Shown in pieces: positions 1-7,322 of a stretch of 33,972 bases of DNA (positions are counted from its first letter, which is position 1; each line of letters starts with the position of its first letter). Below the pieces are notes generated by a model. It worked only from the letters and a program-made list of their open reading frames with translations. It ran no database searches and had not been told where the DNA came from. Location of the stretch: assembly GCA_029775875.1 (NCBI GenBank), contig JARVKD010000011.1, positions 1 to 33,972 of the forward strand. Direction: 5' to 3'. Source of the DNA: Nitrososphaeria archaeon. GTDB taxonomy: Archaea > Thermoproteota > Nitrososphaeria > Nitrososphaerales > JACAEJ01. A program made the translations under genes and the position numbers.

Positions 1-77
1 GCCCCTATATTTATGGCTGTAGCATCGAGCAACCCTAAAGTTGGCTTTAGCTTAGATCGAACGACTTCTTCATTCAT
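1..77 (-). CDS. APC-superfamily amino acid permease, N-terminus only (partial)
   Basis: This is the first 25 codons of a minus-strand gene that runs off the left edge. After a short polar lead the visible protein reads LKPTLGLLDATAINIG, which matches the start of the first membrane helix in APC amino acid/polyamine permeases, where the family continues with a Gly-rich AIIGAGIF stretch. The ATG at 77 is directly preceded by AAAGG. The gene diverges from the eS17 gene, with a 157-base promoter region between them. The substrate cannot be inferred from so little sequence. The family call rests on motif recognition in one short segment. Confidence 0.6.
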   Translation of the reverse strand, partial: MNEEVVRSKLKPTLGLLDATAINIG

Positions 78-187
78 CCTTTCGAATCAATTTAATTTGA
101 TCTTATTATCTTTTGTTCAGAAATATTTCCTAAGCAAATTCATAATTTTGTGCATTTACCTACTCTCAAAGTAACTTACCCCTAGAC

Positions 188-195
188 CTATATAC
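188..195 (+). promoter_or_regulatory. TATA box of the eS17 gene
   Basis: The sequence CTATATAC lies about 45 bases before the eS17 ATG. A start of transcription about 26 bases downstream would fall near 217 and leave a short leader holding GGTG at 224-227, an archaeal Shine-Dalgarno sequence 7 bases before the ATG. Confidence 0.45.
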
Positions 196-234
196 TTGAA
201 GCTTTTAACCTAATGATCACTTCGGTGCTTATAA

Positions 235-444
235 ATGGACCGTGTCAAACGCATTTCAATGCAGATATTAGAGAAACATGGGAATTTATTCACTGATGAC
301 TTTGAAAAGAACAAATCCATCTTAAGCGAAGTAGCTATAATTAGGTCTAAGCAATTGAGGAATGAGATAGCTGGATATATAACAGACTTTGTCAAGAAGG
401 AAGGTAAGTCCATTTCTGGAGAAGCATCTGCAGAAAAAAGCTAA
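235..444 (+). CDS. rps17e: Small-subunit ribosomal protein eS17
   Basis: A 69-residue protein of the archaeal/eukaryotic-specific small-subunit protein eS17. The family signature is visible: an N-terminal basic helix (DRVKRISMQILEKH), then FTDDFEKNKSILSEVAII, then RSKQLRNEIAGYITDFVKK. The length is normal for archaeal eS17, with a short Ser/Glu/Lys-rich tail. The ATG at 235 is supported by GGTG 7 bases upstream and by the family's usual start. It is the first gene of a rightward group followed by a MoaD/ThiS-like gene and Cgi121; the 45-base gap could allow co-transcription. The assignment is secure. Confidence 0.93.
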   Translation: MDRVKRISMQILEKHGNLFTDDFEKNKSILSEVAIIRSKQLRNEIAGYITDFVKKEGKSISGEASAEKS

Positions 445-489
445 GAATAGTAAAACTTGTAAATCCCTTTAGATTAAACTATAGAGAGA

Positions 490-744
490 ATGATCAGGGT
501 TAAAGCCTATGGGCATTTAATAAAAGCATTGGGGAAAGCAGAGTTAGAAATAGACAAGAGTGAAATTAAGGTCAAAGACATCTTAGCCTTGATTACATCA
601 TCAGATACTAGCAAATCTAGGTTTTCTCCCCTTACTATGCTCATAGCAGTCAATGGTGTAGAAATATCTGCTTTAAATCGAGAAGATACTGTTGTGAAAT
701 CAGGTGATGAACTCACCTTAATACCCATTACCCATGGAGGTTAA
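490..744 (+). CDS. MoaD/ThiS family ubiquitin-like protein
   Basis: An 84-residue beta-grasp protein ending in ITHGG. The C-terminal Gly-Gly is the hallmark of MoaD/ThiS sulfur carriers and of archaeal SAMP protein modifiers, where it is adenylated by an E1-like enzyme. Other family marks are the start RVKAYGHLIKALGKAELEI and the segment MLIAVNGVEIS...DTVVKSGDELTLIP. Length is typical. Its last 11 bases overlap the start of Cgi121, so the two are probably translated together. The sequence does not distinguish a molybdopterin-synthase small subunit, a tRNA-thiolation carrier or a protein modifier. No E1-like or MoaE gene is in the window. Confidence 0.85.
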   Translation: MIRVKAYGHLIKALGKAELEIDKSEIKVKDILALITSSDTSKSRFSPLTMLIAVNGVEISALNREDTVVKSGDELTLIPITHGG

Positions 745-1309
745 AGGAAATAATCATGGCGTGAAGAGATTGCGCTTCATCAAACTTGATGATAAAACAG
801 AATCATTAATTTTAGGAATTAAAGAAGTGGTTATAAACGATCCTAATGAATTTTTAAGAAGTTTAAGAGATAAGTTCTCAAATCTTGTTATTCAGGCTCT
901 AGATGCAAATTTTATCGCTGGTTATGAGCATTTGAAGATGATCTTGCAGCAATCTTGGATGGCATTCAATAGAAAGGTCTCCTACACAAAAAAGTTGGAT
1001 CTAGAGATTATAGTTAGAATGGCTTGTGACTCTCAGATAGAAAGGGCATTAAAGACTTTAGGATTGAAATCTGGCAAGATGGATATAGCCTTAATAGTTA
1101 TAGGAGAGACGAGAAATCTAAGACTTTTTGCTGAAAATATTAAGAATCTTGGAGAAATATCAGACGACGTTATAAAGCTAAATCGCGAAAAGGAAAAGTT
1201 CTTGATAAAGCATCATAATATTTCTAATGAACTAATAAAAGCAACTATAGCTGATAAGAACAAATTAGCGATGATACTATCTGAAAGAGCGAATTTGCTT
1301 AGAGCTTGA
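734..1309 (+). CDS. cgi121: KEOPS complex subunit Cgi121
   Basis: A 191-residue protein of the Cgi121/TPRKB family. KEOPS makes the N6-threonylcarbamoyl (t6A) modification at A37 of ANN-decoding tRNAs; in known systems Cgi121 contacts the Bud32 subunit and helps bind tRNA. The recognisable core is IQALDANFIAGYEHLKMILQQS, then LDLEIIVRMACDSQIERALKTLGLKSG. The family's conserved patch around the 'A.....GYEH' helix and the 'S(R)QI..A...LG' motif are both present. The ATG at 734 overlaps the MoaD-like gene by 11 bases. An in-frame GTG at 761, preceded by AAAGG, is an alternative start that would give a more typical N-terminus. Its left neighbour encodes a ubiquitin-like protein. Confidence 0.85.
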   Translation: MEVKGNNHGVKRLRFIKLDDKTESLILGIKEVVINDPNEFLRSLRDKFSNLVIQALDANFIAGYEHLKMILQQSWMAFNRKVSYTKKLDLEIIVRMACDSQIERALKTLGLKSGKMDIALIVIGETRNLRLFAENIKNLGEISDDVIKLNREKEKFLIKHHNISNELIKATIADKNKLAMILSERANLLRA

Positions 1310-1348
1310 TTATATATCAGGTTATCGGAAAATGGTAGCCCATAGAGG

Positions 1349-2392
1349 TCAAGCAAGCCAGCATCCAGGATCTGAGGCTAGCATGTTACCTGTTTCTTCG
1401 TAGGCTCTGCCTCGGCATCCGACGCAAATATCTTTATAAGAGCATCTTCCACACTCGCCCTCTAAAAGGCTTCTCAATCGAAGTTTTGATAAGATCGGTG
1501 ATTCATTCCAAATATTAATGACACTTTTCTCTCTAATATTGCCCAATCTTATCTGTAGAAGCATACATGGTATTACGTCACCGTTTGGAAGTATAGTGAT
1601 ATAACCATTAGGTATCCCAGCAGCGCATCCCCGATCATAATACGGGATTCTTCGCAGTACGTGGGGTGGGAAATGTTTTGGCTGAATTCTTCTCTCCTTG
1701 AGTATTAAAGGATACATTGGGCACCCTGGTACTCTAATCACTATTGGGCATTCTTTTTGGGCTTCAGCCAACCATTCCATAATACTTTTTCTTTCATCTT
1801 TACTCAAAATTTCTTCAGGGCAATTTTGTTTAACTCTTGGAACTTGTACGAGGTCGAAGAACTCCGCAGCACTTGCCCCACTCTCAACCGCTAATCTGAG
1901 CATGTCTGGAATTTCGGGGAGAGACTGCTTTCTAATAACCATACCAAACTGAAAAGGCAGACCTACCTCTTTACATGCCTTGATTCCTTGCATAGCTTTA
2001 TAAAAAGCTCCATCCTCACCACGGAATGAGTCATGAGTTTCGGGCTTGGCACCATCGATGGAGATTTGCACCATTTGAATGCCAGCATTCTTCATTCTAT
2101 TAGCCATCTCGATATCAATAAGAACCCCGTTACTTCCTACCACGGTTCTCATGCCCTTCTCTGAAGCATACTTAGCAATCTCGAAGAAGTCATCTCTACA
2201 GAGAGGCTCGCCACCATCAAAAATTAAAAGTTTTATACCCCATTTTGCAAGGTTATCTAAGAGCCCTTTTGCTTCTATTGTAGAAAGTTCATCATATGCC
2301 TGTGTATCCGTGGCATCGCTATAGCAATGCTTACATTTTAGATTACACTTTCTAGTGATAGAATATGAGACTAAATATGGAGGCGCTATCAC
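1349..2392 (-). CDS. Radical SAM protein with C-terminal SPASM domain
   Basis: A 347-residue radical SAM enzyme. The AdoMet [4Fe-4S] motif is CNLKCKHC (Cys16, Cys20, Cys23), followed by FDGGEPLCR, the 'GGEP' SAM-binding motif. The C-terminal third has a Cys-rich SPASM-type segment (GCAAG, IPCMLLQ, CGRCSYKDICVGCRG, DPGCW) expected to hold auxiliary iron-sulfur clusters. The end CxxC...CxGCRGRAYEETG...DPGC resembles AhbC/AhbD/NirJ proteins (heme and heme d1 synthesis) and several peptide-maturing enzymes. The substrate cannot be fixed from sequence alone and no other heme gene is nearby. It lies 70 bases from HMG-CoA reductase on the same strand and converges with Cgi121. Confidence 0.82.
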   Translation of the reverse strand: MIAPPYLVSYSITRKCNLKCKHCYSDATDTQAYDELSTIEAKGLLDNLAKWGIKLLIFDGGEPLCRDDFFEIAKYASEKGMRTVVGSNGVLIDIEMANRMKNAGIQMVQISIDGAKPETHDSFRGEDGAFYKAMQGIKACKEVGLPFQFGMVIRKQSLPEIPDMLRLAVESGASAAEFFDLVQVPRVKQNCPEEILSKDERKSIMEWLAEAQKECPIVIRVPGCPMYPLILKERRIQPKHFPPHVLRRIPYYDRGCAAGIPNGYITILPNGDVIPCMLLQIRLGNIREKSVINIWNESPILSKLRLRSLLEGECGRCSYKDICVGCRGRAYEETGNMLASDPGCWLA

Positions 2393-2462
2393 AGTCCCAT
2401 CATCTATCTTCTATAATTTTTATCCTTTACTGAAGGCGAAGGTCGGTTAGAGAATTATATTA

Positions 2463-3749
2463 TTAAAGTTGCACCTCTGACTCCATCTCTTTAAGAAGCT
2501 CTTTCGCTCTGTCCATTCTAACTTTTCTTTCTTCTACCATCTTCGATGCTATCTTGTCTATCAAATCTCCTTTTGCACCTGCCATTATTGCAATATTTCT
2601 TGCATGAAGCTTCATATGCCCTCTCTGTATTCCTTCACTTACCAATGCTCTTAAGGCTGCAAAGTTCTGAGCAAGTCCAACTGAAGCCATGACCTCAGCA
2701 AGCTCCAAAGCACTTTTAACACCAAGAATCTTTACGCTTATCTTCGCTATAGGATGGACAGCGGTTGCTCCTCCCACTAGACCTACAGCTATAGGCAATT
2801 CTATAGTGCCTACTAAGTCTCCCTCTTCGTTCTTCTCCCAAGTTGTCAACGGGCTATAATGACCAGTCCTTGCAGCATAGGCGTGAGCCCCAGCTTCCAA
2901 AGCTCTAGTATCGTTACCAGTCGCTAACGCTACAGCTATGATTCCATTCATGATTCCTTTGTTATGAGTTGCGCATCTGTAAGGGTCTGCAGAAGCAAAG
3001 GCAAAGGCATTTACTATGCCATCTACTATTTCCTCTCCTCCAATAGCCTCCTTATCCATTACAACTTTTGCTCTAGCAAGCCTTTTTGTTGCAAGGTTTG
3101 AAATTATTCTTAAAAGTACTCTTCCTTTTGTTATCCTCTCTACTACTGGAGCTATTGCTTCTGCCATCGTATTCACCGCATTTGCACCCATGGCATCTCT
3201 ACAATCCACAAACAATTCTGTGATTACCATAGGTCCCTTGATGGTATCAATAACCTTCACATCTAGGTCCTTTGCTCCTCCTCCAAGAGATACCAGAATC
3301 GGGTCTTGATCATTGGCTTTAGCTATGATTTCATCCTTTGCCGATATTATGCTCATCTTTGCTCCGTAGGGATCTTTCACATCTATAACTTGTATTTGAC
3401 CTATCATTATAGGATTGGTGCAATGAGCAGAGAATCCTCCCTTTACTCTAGCCATCTTTGCTGCGTTGCTGGCAGCCGCAATCACTGAAGGTTCTTCTAT
3501 AGCCATGGGGATCAAGTAATCTTTTCCATTTATGAGAAAATTAACTGCAACTCCTAAAGGCACTGGAATGGCTCCTATAACATTCTCTACCATTCTATTT
3601 GCCAATTCTAGCTTTAAACCACCCATAGATTGAACCAAATTTACTTCATCATCGCTAAGCCCTGCAAATTCCTTTACTATCTTCATCCTATCCTCTGGAC
3701 TCAACTTATAAAAGCCAGAAATCTCAGATGTCTTGCTCATAAAGATCAT
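2463..3749 (-). CDS. mvaA: Class II hydroxymethylglutaryl-CoA reductase
   Basis: A 428-residue HMG-CoA reductase, which makes (or in some bacteria degrades) mevalonate; in archaea it feeds isoprenoid lipid synthesis. The sequence is of the class II (Pseudomonas/Staphylococcus/Archaeoglobus) type: ENVIGAIPVPLGVA, then IEEPSVIAAASNAAK, THNKGIMNG, GNDTRALEAGAHAYA and RGHMKLHARNIA. The catalytic residues are visible as Glu86, Lys264, Asp280 and His378, each shifted by about three from the Pseudomonas mevalonii numbering. The protein is full length. Two starts are possible, ATG 3749 and ATG 3740 (MSKTSE). Most archaea use class I, so a class II enzyme is notable. A TATA-like AGATAAATATC lies about 35 bases upstream. 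Confidence 0.93.
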   Translation of the reverse strand: MIFMSKTSEISGFYKLSPEDRMKIVKEFAGLSDDEVNLVQSMGGLKLELANRMVENVIGAIPVPLGVAVNFLINGKDYLIPMAIEEPSVIAAASNAAKMARVKGGFSAHCTNPIMIGQIQVIDVKDPYGAKMSIISAKDEIIAKANDQDPILVSLGGGAKDLDVKVIDTIKGPMVITELFVDCRDAMGANAVNTMAEAIAPVVERITKGRVLLRIISNLATKRLARAKVVMDKEAIGGEEIVDGIVNAFAFASADPYRCATHNKGIMNGIIAVALATGNDTRALEAGAHAYAARTGHYSPLTTWEKNEEGDLVGTIELPIAVGLVGGATAVHPIAKISVKILGVKSALELAEVMASVGLAQNFAALRALVSEGIQRGHMKLHARNIAIMAGAKGDLIDKIASKMVEERKVRMDRAKELLKEMESEVQL

Positions 3750-3837
3750 TAAACAAAATATCTTTTCGATATTTATCTAAATCGGTTTTTTGGGATAAAA
3801 GCAATGTATATTAGATGATAGTCGAAAAACCATAAAG

Positions 3838-3929
3838 GGGCCGGTCGTCTAGCATGGTTAGGACGTCAGTATAATTACCGTCAAGCTCTGACACGGCGAA
3901 GGTCGGTGGTTCAAATCCGCCCCGGCCCA
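3838..3929 (+). tRNA. tRNA-Val(GAC), intron-containing
   Basis: The acceptor stem is GGGCCGG (3838-3844) with CCGGCCC (3922-3928), seven Watson-Crick pairs, and discriminator A3929. The D-stem is GTCT/GGAC, the variable loop AGGTC, and the T-arm GGTGG-TTCAAAT-CCGCC. Removing 3868-3884 gives a five-pair anticodon stem (TCGCT/GGCGA) and loop CTGACAC, so the anticodon is GAC at 3890-3892 (valine, decoding GUC/GUU). CCA is not encoded. It lies between HMG-CoA reductase and the glycosyltransferase cluster. A TATA-like TGTATATT lies about 30 bases upstream. Confidence 0.93.
3868..3884 (+). other. 17-nt tRNA intron at position 28/29 (bulge-helix-bulge)
   Basis: The intron AGTATAATTACCGTCAA sits in the anticodon stem, not at the usual 37/38 site. 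The precursor folds into a textbook bulge-helix-bulge: exon GACG (3862-3865) pairs with intron CGTC (3879-3882). The 3-nt bulges are TCA (3866-3868) and AAG (3883-3885), cut after their second base. The intron itself closes as GTA-TAAT-TAC. This predicts the splice sites to the base. Confidence 0.88.
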
Positions 3930-3974
3930 TTAATTCTGGCTGATGTTTAATATAGCAAATCAAATAATGTATTG

Positions 3975-5168
3975 TTAAACAGGTTTCCAAGAACCTGCAT
4001 TATATTCATGCAAAATAGCCTCGTAGACTCCGATTGTCCATTCAGCTATCTTATCCCAGTTGTAGTTCCATAGGCATTTTTGATACGCATTGTTTACGAT
4101 CCAGTCTTTGAAGCCTACATCTCTTATTATCCTCAAAATACCCCAAGCCAGGGCTTCTGGATTGTTCGGAGGAACTTTTAGACCAGTGCCTTCATGATCC
4201 ACGATTTCGTCTAATCCTCCAATTGAGCTAGCAACTAATGGGCAATGGGCAGCCATGGCTTCTAATGCGACTATCCCAAAGGGTTCAAACCTTGAGGGAA
4301 CAATGGCTACGTCTGCCACACGGTACAACGCTCTTAGAGTCCAATCGTCTATATGTCCAGTGAAGAGTATCTTGTTGCCTAAACCATGATCTTTGGCCAG
4401 TCTTTGATACTCATCTCTCTGCGGACCCTCTCCAACCACAACTATCTTTGCGTTGACACCCTTACCCAAAATTATAGGAAGTGCTTTGATTAAAACATCC
4501 AAGCCCTTCTCTGGCACAAGCCTTCCAACGAATAAGAGGATTTTCTCTGATGCATGTGCAAACCTGTTCCTAATCTCCCAATAGTTAAAAACGAAGTTGA
4601 ACTTTGTTACATCTACTCCATTTGGTATTACACAAACTTTGTTTTCTGGGACTCGGAAACACCAAGAAACATGGTCTCGCATGTAGTATGAACATGTGAT
4701 TATTCGCCAAGACTCATAGCACAGCCAACTCTCGATTTCGTGGATGCAAGCTTGTAGATCGTTGTGAATTCCATTTCTCCTACCGTACTCTGTGCTGTGC
4801 ATAGTTGTGATTAGAGGTTTTCTGTATAGGTGCTTTAATCCAATTCCAGCAACTCCTGAGAGCCAATCATGAGCATGGATTACATCGACGCCTTTGATAA
4901 GGCTGATGAGATCGCAGCCCTTTCTTTCCATGTTCTTCTGCATGCGTAAGGCCCAACTGAGAAAAGAGTCTCCAGCTGCGTAGGCTTCGAACCTGTGCAC
5001 ATTTACGCCTTCCACAATTTCGTACTCTTTTGCGCCTGGAAAGTTACATGTCACTACGTGAATTTCAACTCCCCTACGGGTGAGAGCCCTAGACAGATCA
5101 AAAAGATGAGAAGCTAACCCTCCTATTATTCGAGGTGGGAACTCCCATGAGAGGTGGAGAACGCGCAT
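3975..5168 (-). CDS. Full-length GT-B glycosyltransferase, GT4/GT5-like (copy 1)
   Basis: A 397-residue retaining glycosyltransferase with both Rossmann domains. The N-terminal domain has the acceptor-side marks WEFPPRIIGGLASH (8-21), IHAHDWL (97-103) and MHSTEYGRRNG. The C-terminal nucleotide-sugar domain has NGVDVTKF, LLFVGRLVPEKG (Arg216, Lys221), VVGEGP and the EX7E motif EPFGIVALE (Glu295, Glu303). Archaeal proteins of this type are often called glycogen synthase; the GH57, GH15 and GT35 neighbours favour an alpha-glucan role, but the sugar donor is not shown. It lies 8 bases after a half-size homologue on the same strand. It shares the C-terminal tail GSWKP with copy 2. The ATG at 5168 is preceded by GTGATCT. 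Confidence 0.85.
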   Translation of the reverse strand: MRVLHLSWEFPPRIIGGLASHLFDLSRALTRRGVEIHVVTCNFPGAKEYEIVEGVNVHRFEAYAAGDSFLSWALRMQKNMERKGCDLISLIKGVDVIHAHDWLSGVAGIGLKHLYRKPLITTMHSTEYGRRNGIHNDLQACIHEIESWLCYESWRIITCSYYMRDHVSWCFRVPENKVCVIPNGVDVTKFNFVFNYWEIRNRFAHASEKILLFVGRLVPEKGLDVLIKALPIILGKGVNAKIVVVGEGPQRDEYQRLAKDHGLGNKILFTGHIDDWTLRALYRVADVAIVPSRFEPFGIVALEAMAAHCPLVASSIGGLDEIVDHEGTGLKVPPNNPEALAWGILRIIRDVGFKDWIVNNAYQKCLWNYNWDKIAEWTIGVYEAILHEYNAGSWKPV

Positions 5169-5176
5169 TTAGATCA

Positions 5177-5818
5177 CTAAGCTTGTAAGGTTTCTTGAGC
5201 AACTCTCTGATAAACAGAAAACACTTCATCGACCCAGCCCTTGCCCACAGGCCACACTACGTCCATTTTTTTCCTATGACCATCACCATAATACCTCAAA
5301 ATCTCATTTTTCAGCCAATCTGTGTTAGTAATCACCTTGTTAGACTCCCATATTCCAGTGTCCTCGATCTCTTTTATGGCGATGCTGAGCGGACCGAAAC
5401 GGTTGTGAGACCGATGCCCCTCTATTGAGTGAAGGGTTAGGACAAAAGGAATATTAAAAGCATGTTTCAAACTGATCGCTGGAGAAATTGTAAGCCATTC
5501 ATGAGCATGTATGAGATCGATGCTTTTCTGATGCTGTTTGTAAAAGTAAACAATGTTTGAGGCTTCGTTTTCTATTTGCACGGATGCTGTCATAGCATAC
5601 GTTAGCACACTAGCCATTGGATGAGTTTTGACTGGGTTAGCGACTCTGTGGACATGGACGCCGTATACATCCTCAAATCCTGGCCGTAAATCATCTAAAA
5701 CCATAACCTCTACTTCGTTTTCGCGCTTCACGAGTTCATGGGCCAATGTGGAGACGTGGTCAGAGACGTTTCCTAAGCGTTTGGGCGGGTACTCCCATGT
5801 GAGGATTAGGACACGCAT
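5177..5818 (-). CDS. Half glycosyltransferase: N-terminal GT-B domain only (copy 1)
   Basis: A 213-residue protein that aligns end to end with the N-terminal domain of the adjacent full glycosyltransferase: MRVLILTWEYPPKRLGNVSDH, then YGVHVHRVANPVK, DLIHAHEWLT (101-110), LTLHSIEGHRSHNR, and a final SNKVITNTDWLKNEI region. It ends before the nucleotide-sugar domain, so it has no EX7E motif and no GRL..EKG. It should not be able to bind a sugar nucleotide in the normal way. The glycine pair of the 'GG' loop is GN, and HSTE is HSIE. The reading frame is clean and a second such protein exists (8547-9179), so this is not a random truncation. It may form a heterodimer with, or regulate, the full enzyme; that is inference. 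ATG 5818 is preceded by AGGGAT. Confidence 0.75.
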   Translation of the reverse strand: MRVLILTWEYPPKRLGNVSDHVSTLAHELVKRENEVEVMVLDDLRPGFEDVYGVHVHRVANPVKTHPMASVLTYAMTASVQIENEASNIVYFYKQHQKSIDLIHAHEWLTISPAISLKHAFNIPFVLTLHSIEGHRSHNRFGPLSIAIKEIEDTGIWESNKVITNTDWLKNEILRYYGDGHRKKMDVVWPVGKGWVDEVFSVYQRVAQETLQA

Positions 5819-5843
5819 TAGTAATCCCTAAGATTTTTAGAAT

Positions 5844-6032
5844 TCACGCTGGAGAGAAGTTCTCCTTAATTTGTAAATCTATCATGTTTAAGATATGATA
5901 TCTCAGTAGTTCATCCTCAAATTCTTGCCCTCTAATCCATCCGGTCTCTTCAGCTAGCTCTTTTGGCTTAGCCCTTTCCATTTCATAAATTATCTTTAAG
6001 ATTTTGATGTCGTCTTCTGTTAGTTGGGAAAT
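5844..6032 (-). CDS. Small winged-helix-like protein with apparent ATT start (or decayed gene)
   Basis: An open frame of about 62 codons reads ISQLTEDDIKILKIIYEME, then RAKPKELAEETGWIRGQ, then FEDELLRYHILNMIDLQIKEN. It looks like a winged-helix or helix-turn-helix domain: a first helix, 'KPKELAEETG' as the second helix, and a recognition helix. An in-frame TAA lies 18 bases before the proposed start, and no ATG, GTG or TTG lies between that stop and the conserved helix. The only candidate is ATT at 6030-6032, with GGTGG four bases upstream. It sits 25 bases before the half-GT gene, the same place a winged-helix gene holds in the second module. Translation from ATT is unproven; a later ATG (codon 18) would delete the first helix. 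Confidence 0.5.
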   Translation of the reverse strand: MSQLTEDDIKILKIIYEMERAKPKELAEETGWIRGQEFEDELLRYHILNMIDLQIKENFSPA

Positions 6033-6107
6033 AGAACCACCTTACAATTGTTTTAAGTATATGCTTTTATTTTTAGCTTACTTAAACTTAAAGCAAGTGG
6101 TTAGATA

Positions 6108-7322
6108 GTGAAGCCAAAGCTTTATTTTGCAATAGTTTTGCACATGCATCAACCAAGATACAACTTTACTGGACCCACATACGAGTCTGAAATTGCCCGA
6201 GACGTTTTCAATCAAACCCTTCACCCTTACACGTATCCACCTGAGATCATCGAAAAATATGAGAATGCGAAAATAACCTTCAACTTTACAGGAAGTCTTA
6301 TTGAACAGTTGAACGAGCTTATGAAAGCTGACTTTGATCCGAGACTGAAAGGATTATGGGACAGATATCTAAAATCAAAGAAGCTGGAGAGAGTCGAGTT
6401 CACAGGTTGTGGTTACTTTCATCCTATATTTCCCCTAATACCAGAAGATGATCGTCGAAAACAGATTGAGATGCACCTTAAAATCTCTGAAGAGACTTTT
6501 GGGGCGAGACCTAAGGGCTTCTGGCTTCCAGAACTCGCCTTCAGCACTAGAGTTGTTCCTGTTCTGGCAGAGATGGGTCTCAAGTGGACCATCGTAGACG
6601 GTCCTCATATAGTAAATGCCAATAAAGACATGGATAGATTCGATCTTCTTTATCATCCCCACTACGTTGAGTATGAAGGGCACCAAATAATCGTAATTCC
6701 AAGAGACAGAGGTATTAGTAATGCACAACAAAGTGGTTATAATCCTATCTGGCTTAAAAACGAAATCGAAAATTCAATTCAGCCTCACAATGACGGGGAC
6801 TTCTTGCTGACGGTTGCTACAGACGGAGAAAACGGTTGGTTTCGCCATTCTGGTGCGAACGCTGGCTTTTGGGGCTGGTTCTTTGAACCTCTTGCATACT
6901 TGCTGGGTAAAGACCCTGATTTTAATTTCATTGAGCTAATTACTATTGATGAGTATCTTAAAGAACATCCTCCTCATGATACAGTTGTTGTTGAGGATGG
7001 AAGCTGGAATGTACCAGGAACTTTTGACGATGGAAGATTTCTAAAGTGGACTGAGGGAGAACACAGAGAAAAAACATGGACTCAAATTTTGGAAACCAGT
7101 AAGCTCCTTCACGAAGTTGATGAAAGAGTTAAGGCTTTAGCTAATAATTGCCCATTGGAGGCTGTGGAGGCTCTCCAACAAGCTTGGAGGTGGCTTCTTA
7201 TGGCTGAGGCAAGTGATAACTTCTGGTGGGGAAGTGAAGATTGGTTAAACCGATCAACGATCTGTTCTATTAAGGCGAGGGAAAAGATGAAGGAAGTATC
7301 AAGGCTTTGCCATTTTACGTAG
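6108..7322 (+). CDS. GH57 glycoside hydrolase / glucanotransferase (404 aa)
   Basis: A complete GH57 catalytic protein. GH57 enzymes act on alpha-glucans (alpha-amylase, 4-alpha-glucanotransferase, amylopullulanase, branching enzyme). Five family motifs are visible: HMHQP (12-16), FTGCGYFHP (98-106), GFWLPE with the catalytic nucleophile Glu142, ATDGENGW with the acid/base Asp239, and DNFWWG (370-375). There is no signal peptide, so it is probably cytoplasmic. It starts at GTG 6108 and diverges from the winged-helix / half-GT / full-GT operon, sharing a 75-base promoter region. Its last 8 bases overlap the end of the convergent full GT copy 2. The precise activity cannot be read from motifs; the WLPE form resembles the amylopullulanase/alpha-amylase type. 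Confidence 0.9.
   Translation: MKPKLYFAIVLHMHQPRYNFTGPTYESEIARDVFNQTLHPYTYPPEIIEKYENAKITFNFTGSLIEQLNELMKADFDPRLKGLWDRYLKSKKLERVEFTGCGYFHPIFPLIPEDDRRKQIEMHLKISEETFGARPKGFWLPELAFSTRVVPVLAEMGLKWTIVDGPHIVNANKDMDRFDLLYHPHYVEYEGHQIIVIPRDRGISNAQQSGYNPIWLKNEIENSIQPHNDGDFLLTVATDGENGWFRHSGANAGFWGWFFEPLAYLLGKDPDFNFIELITIDEYLKEHPPHDTVVVEDGSWNVPGTFDDGRFLKWTEGEHREKTWTQILETSKLLHEVDERVKALANNCPLEAVEALQQAWRWLLMAEASDNFWWGSEDWLNRSTICSIKAREKMKEVSRLCHFT

Noticed and set aside
1349-2392. Naming the radical SAM protein AhbD or NirJ
   Set aside because: The C-terminal Cys pattern is similar, but the substrate cannot be assigned without other heme genes or a phylogeny.
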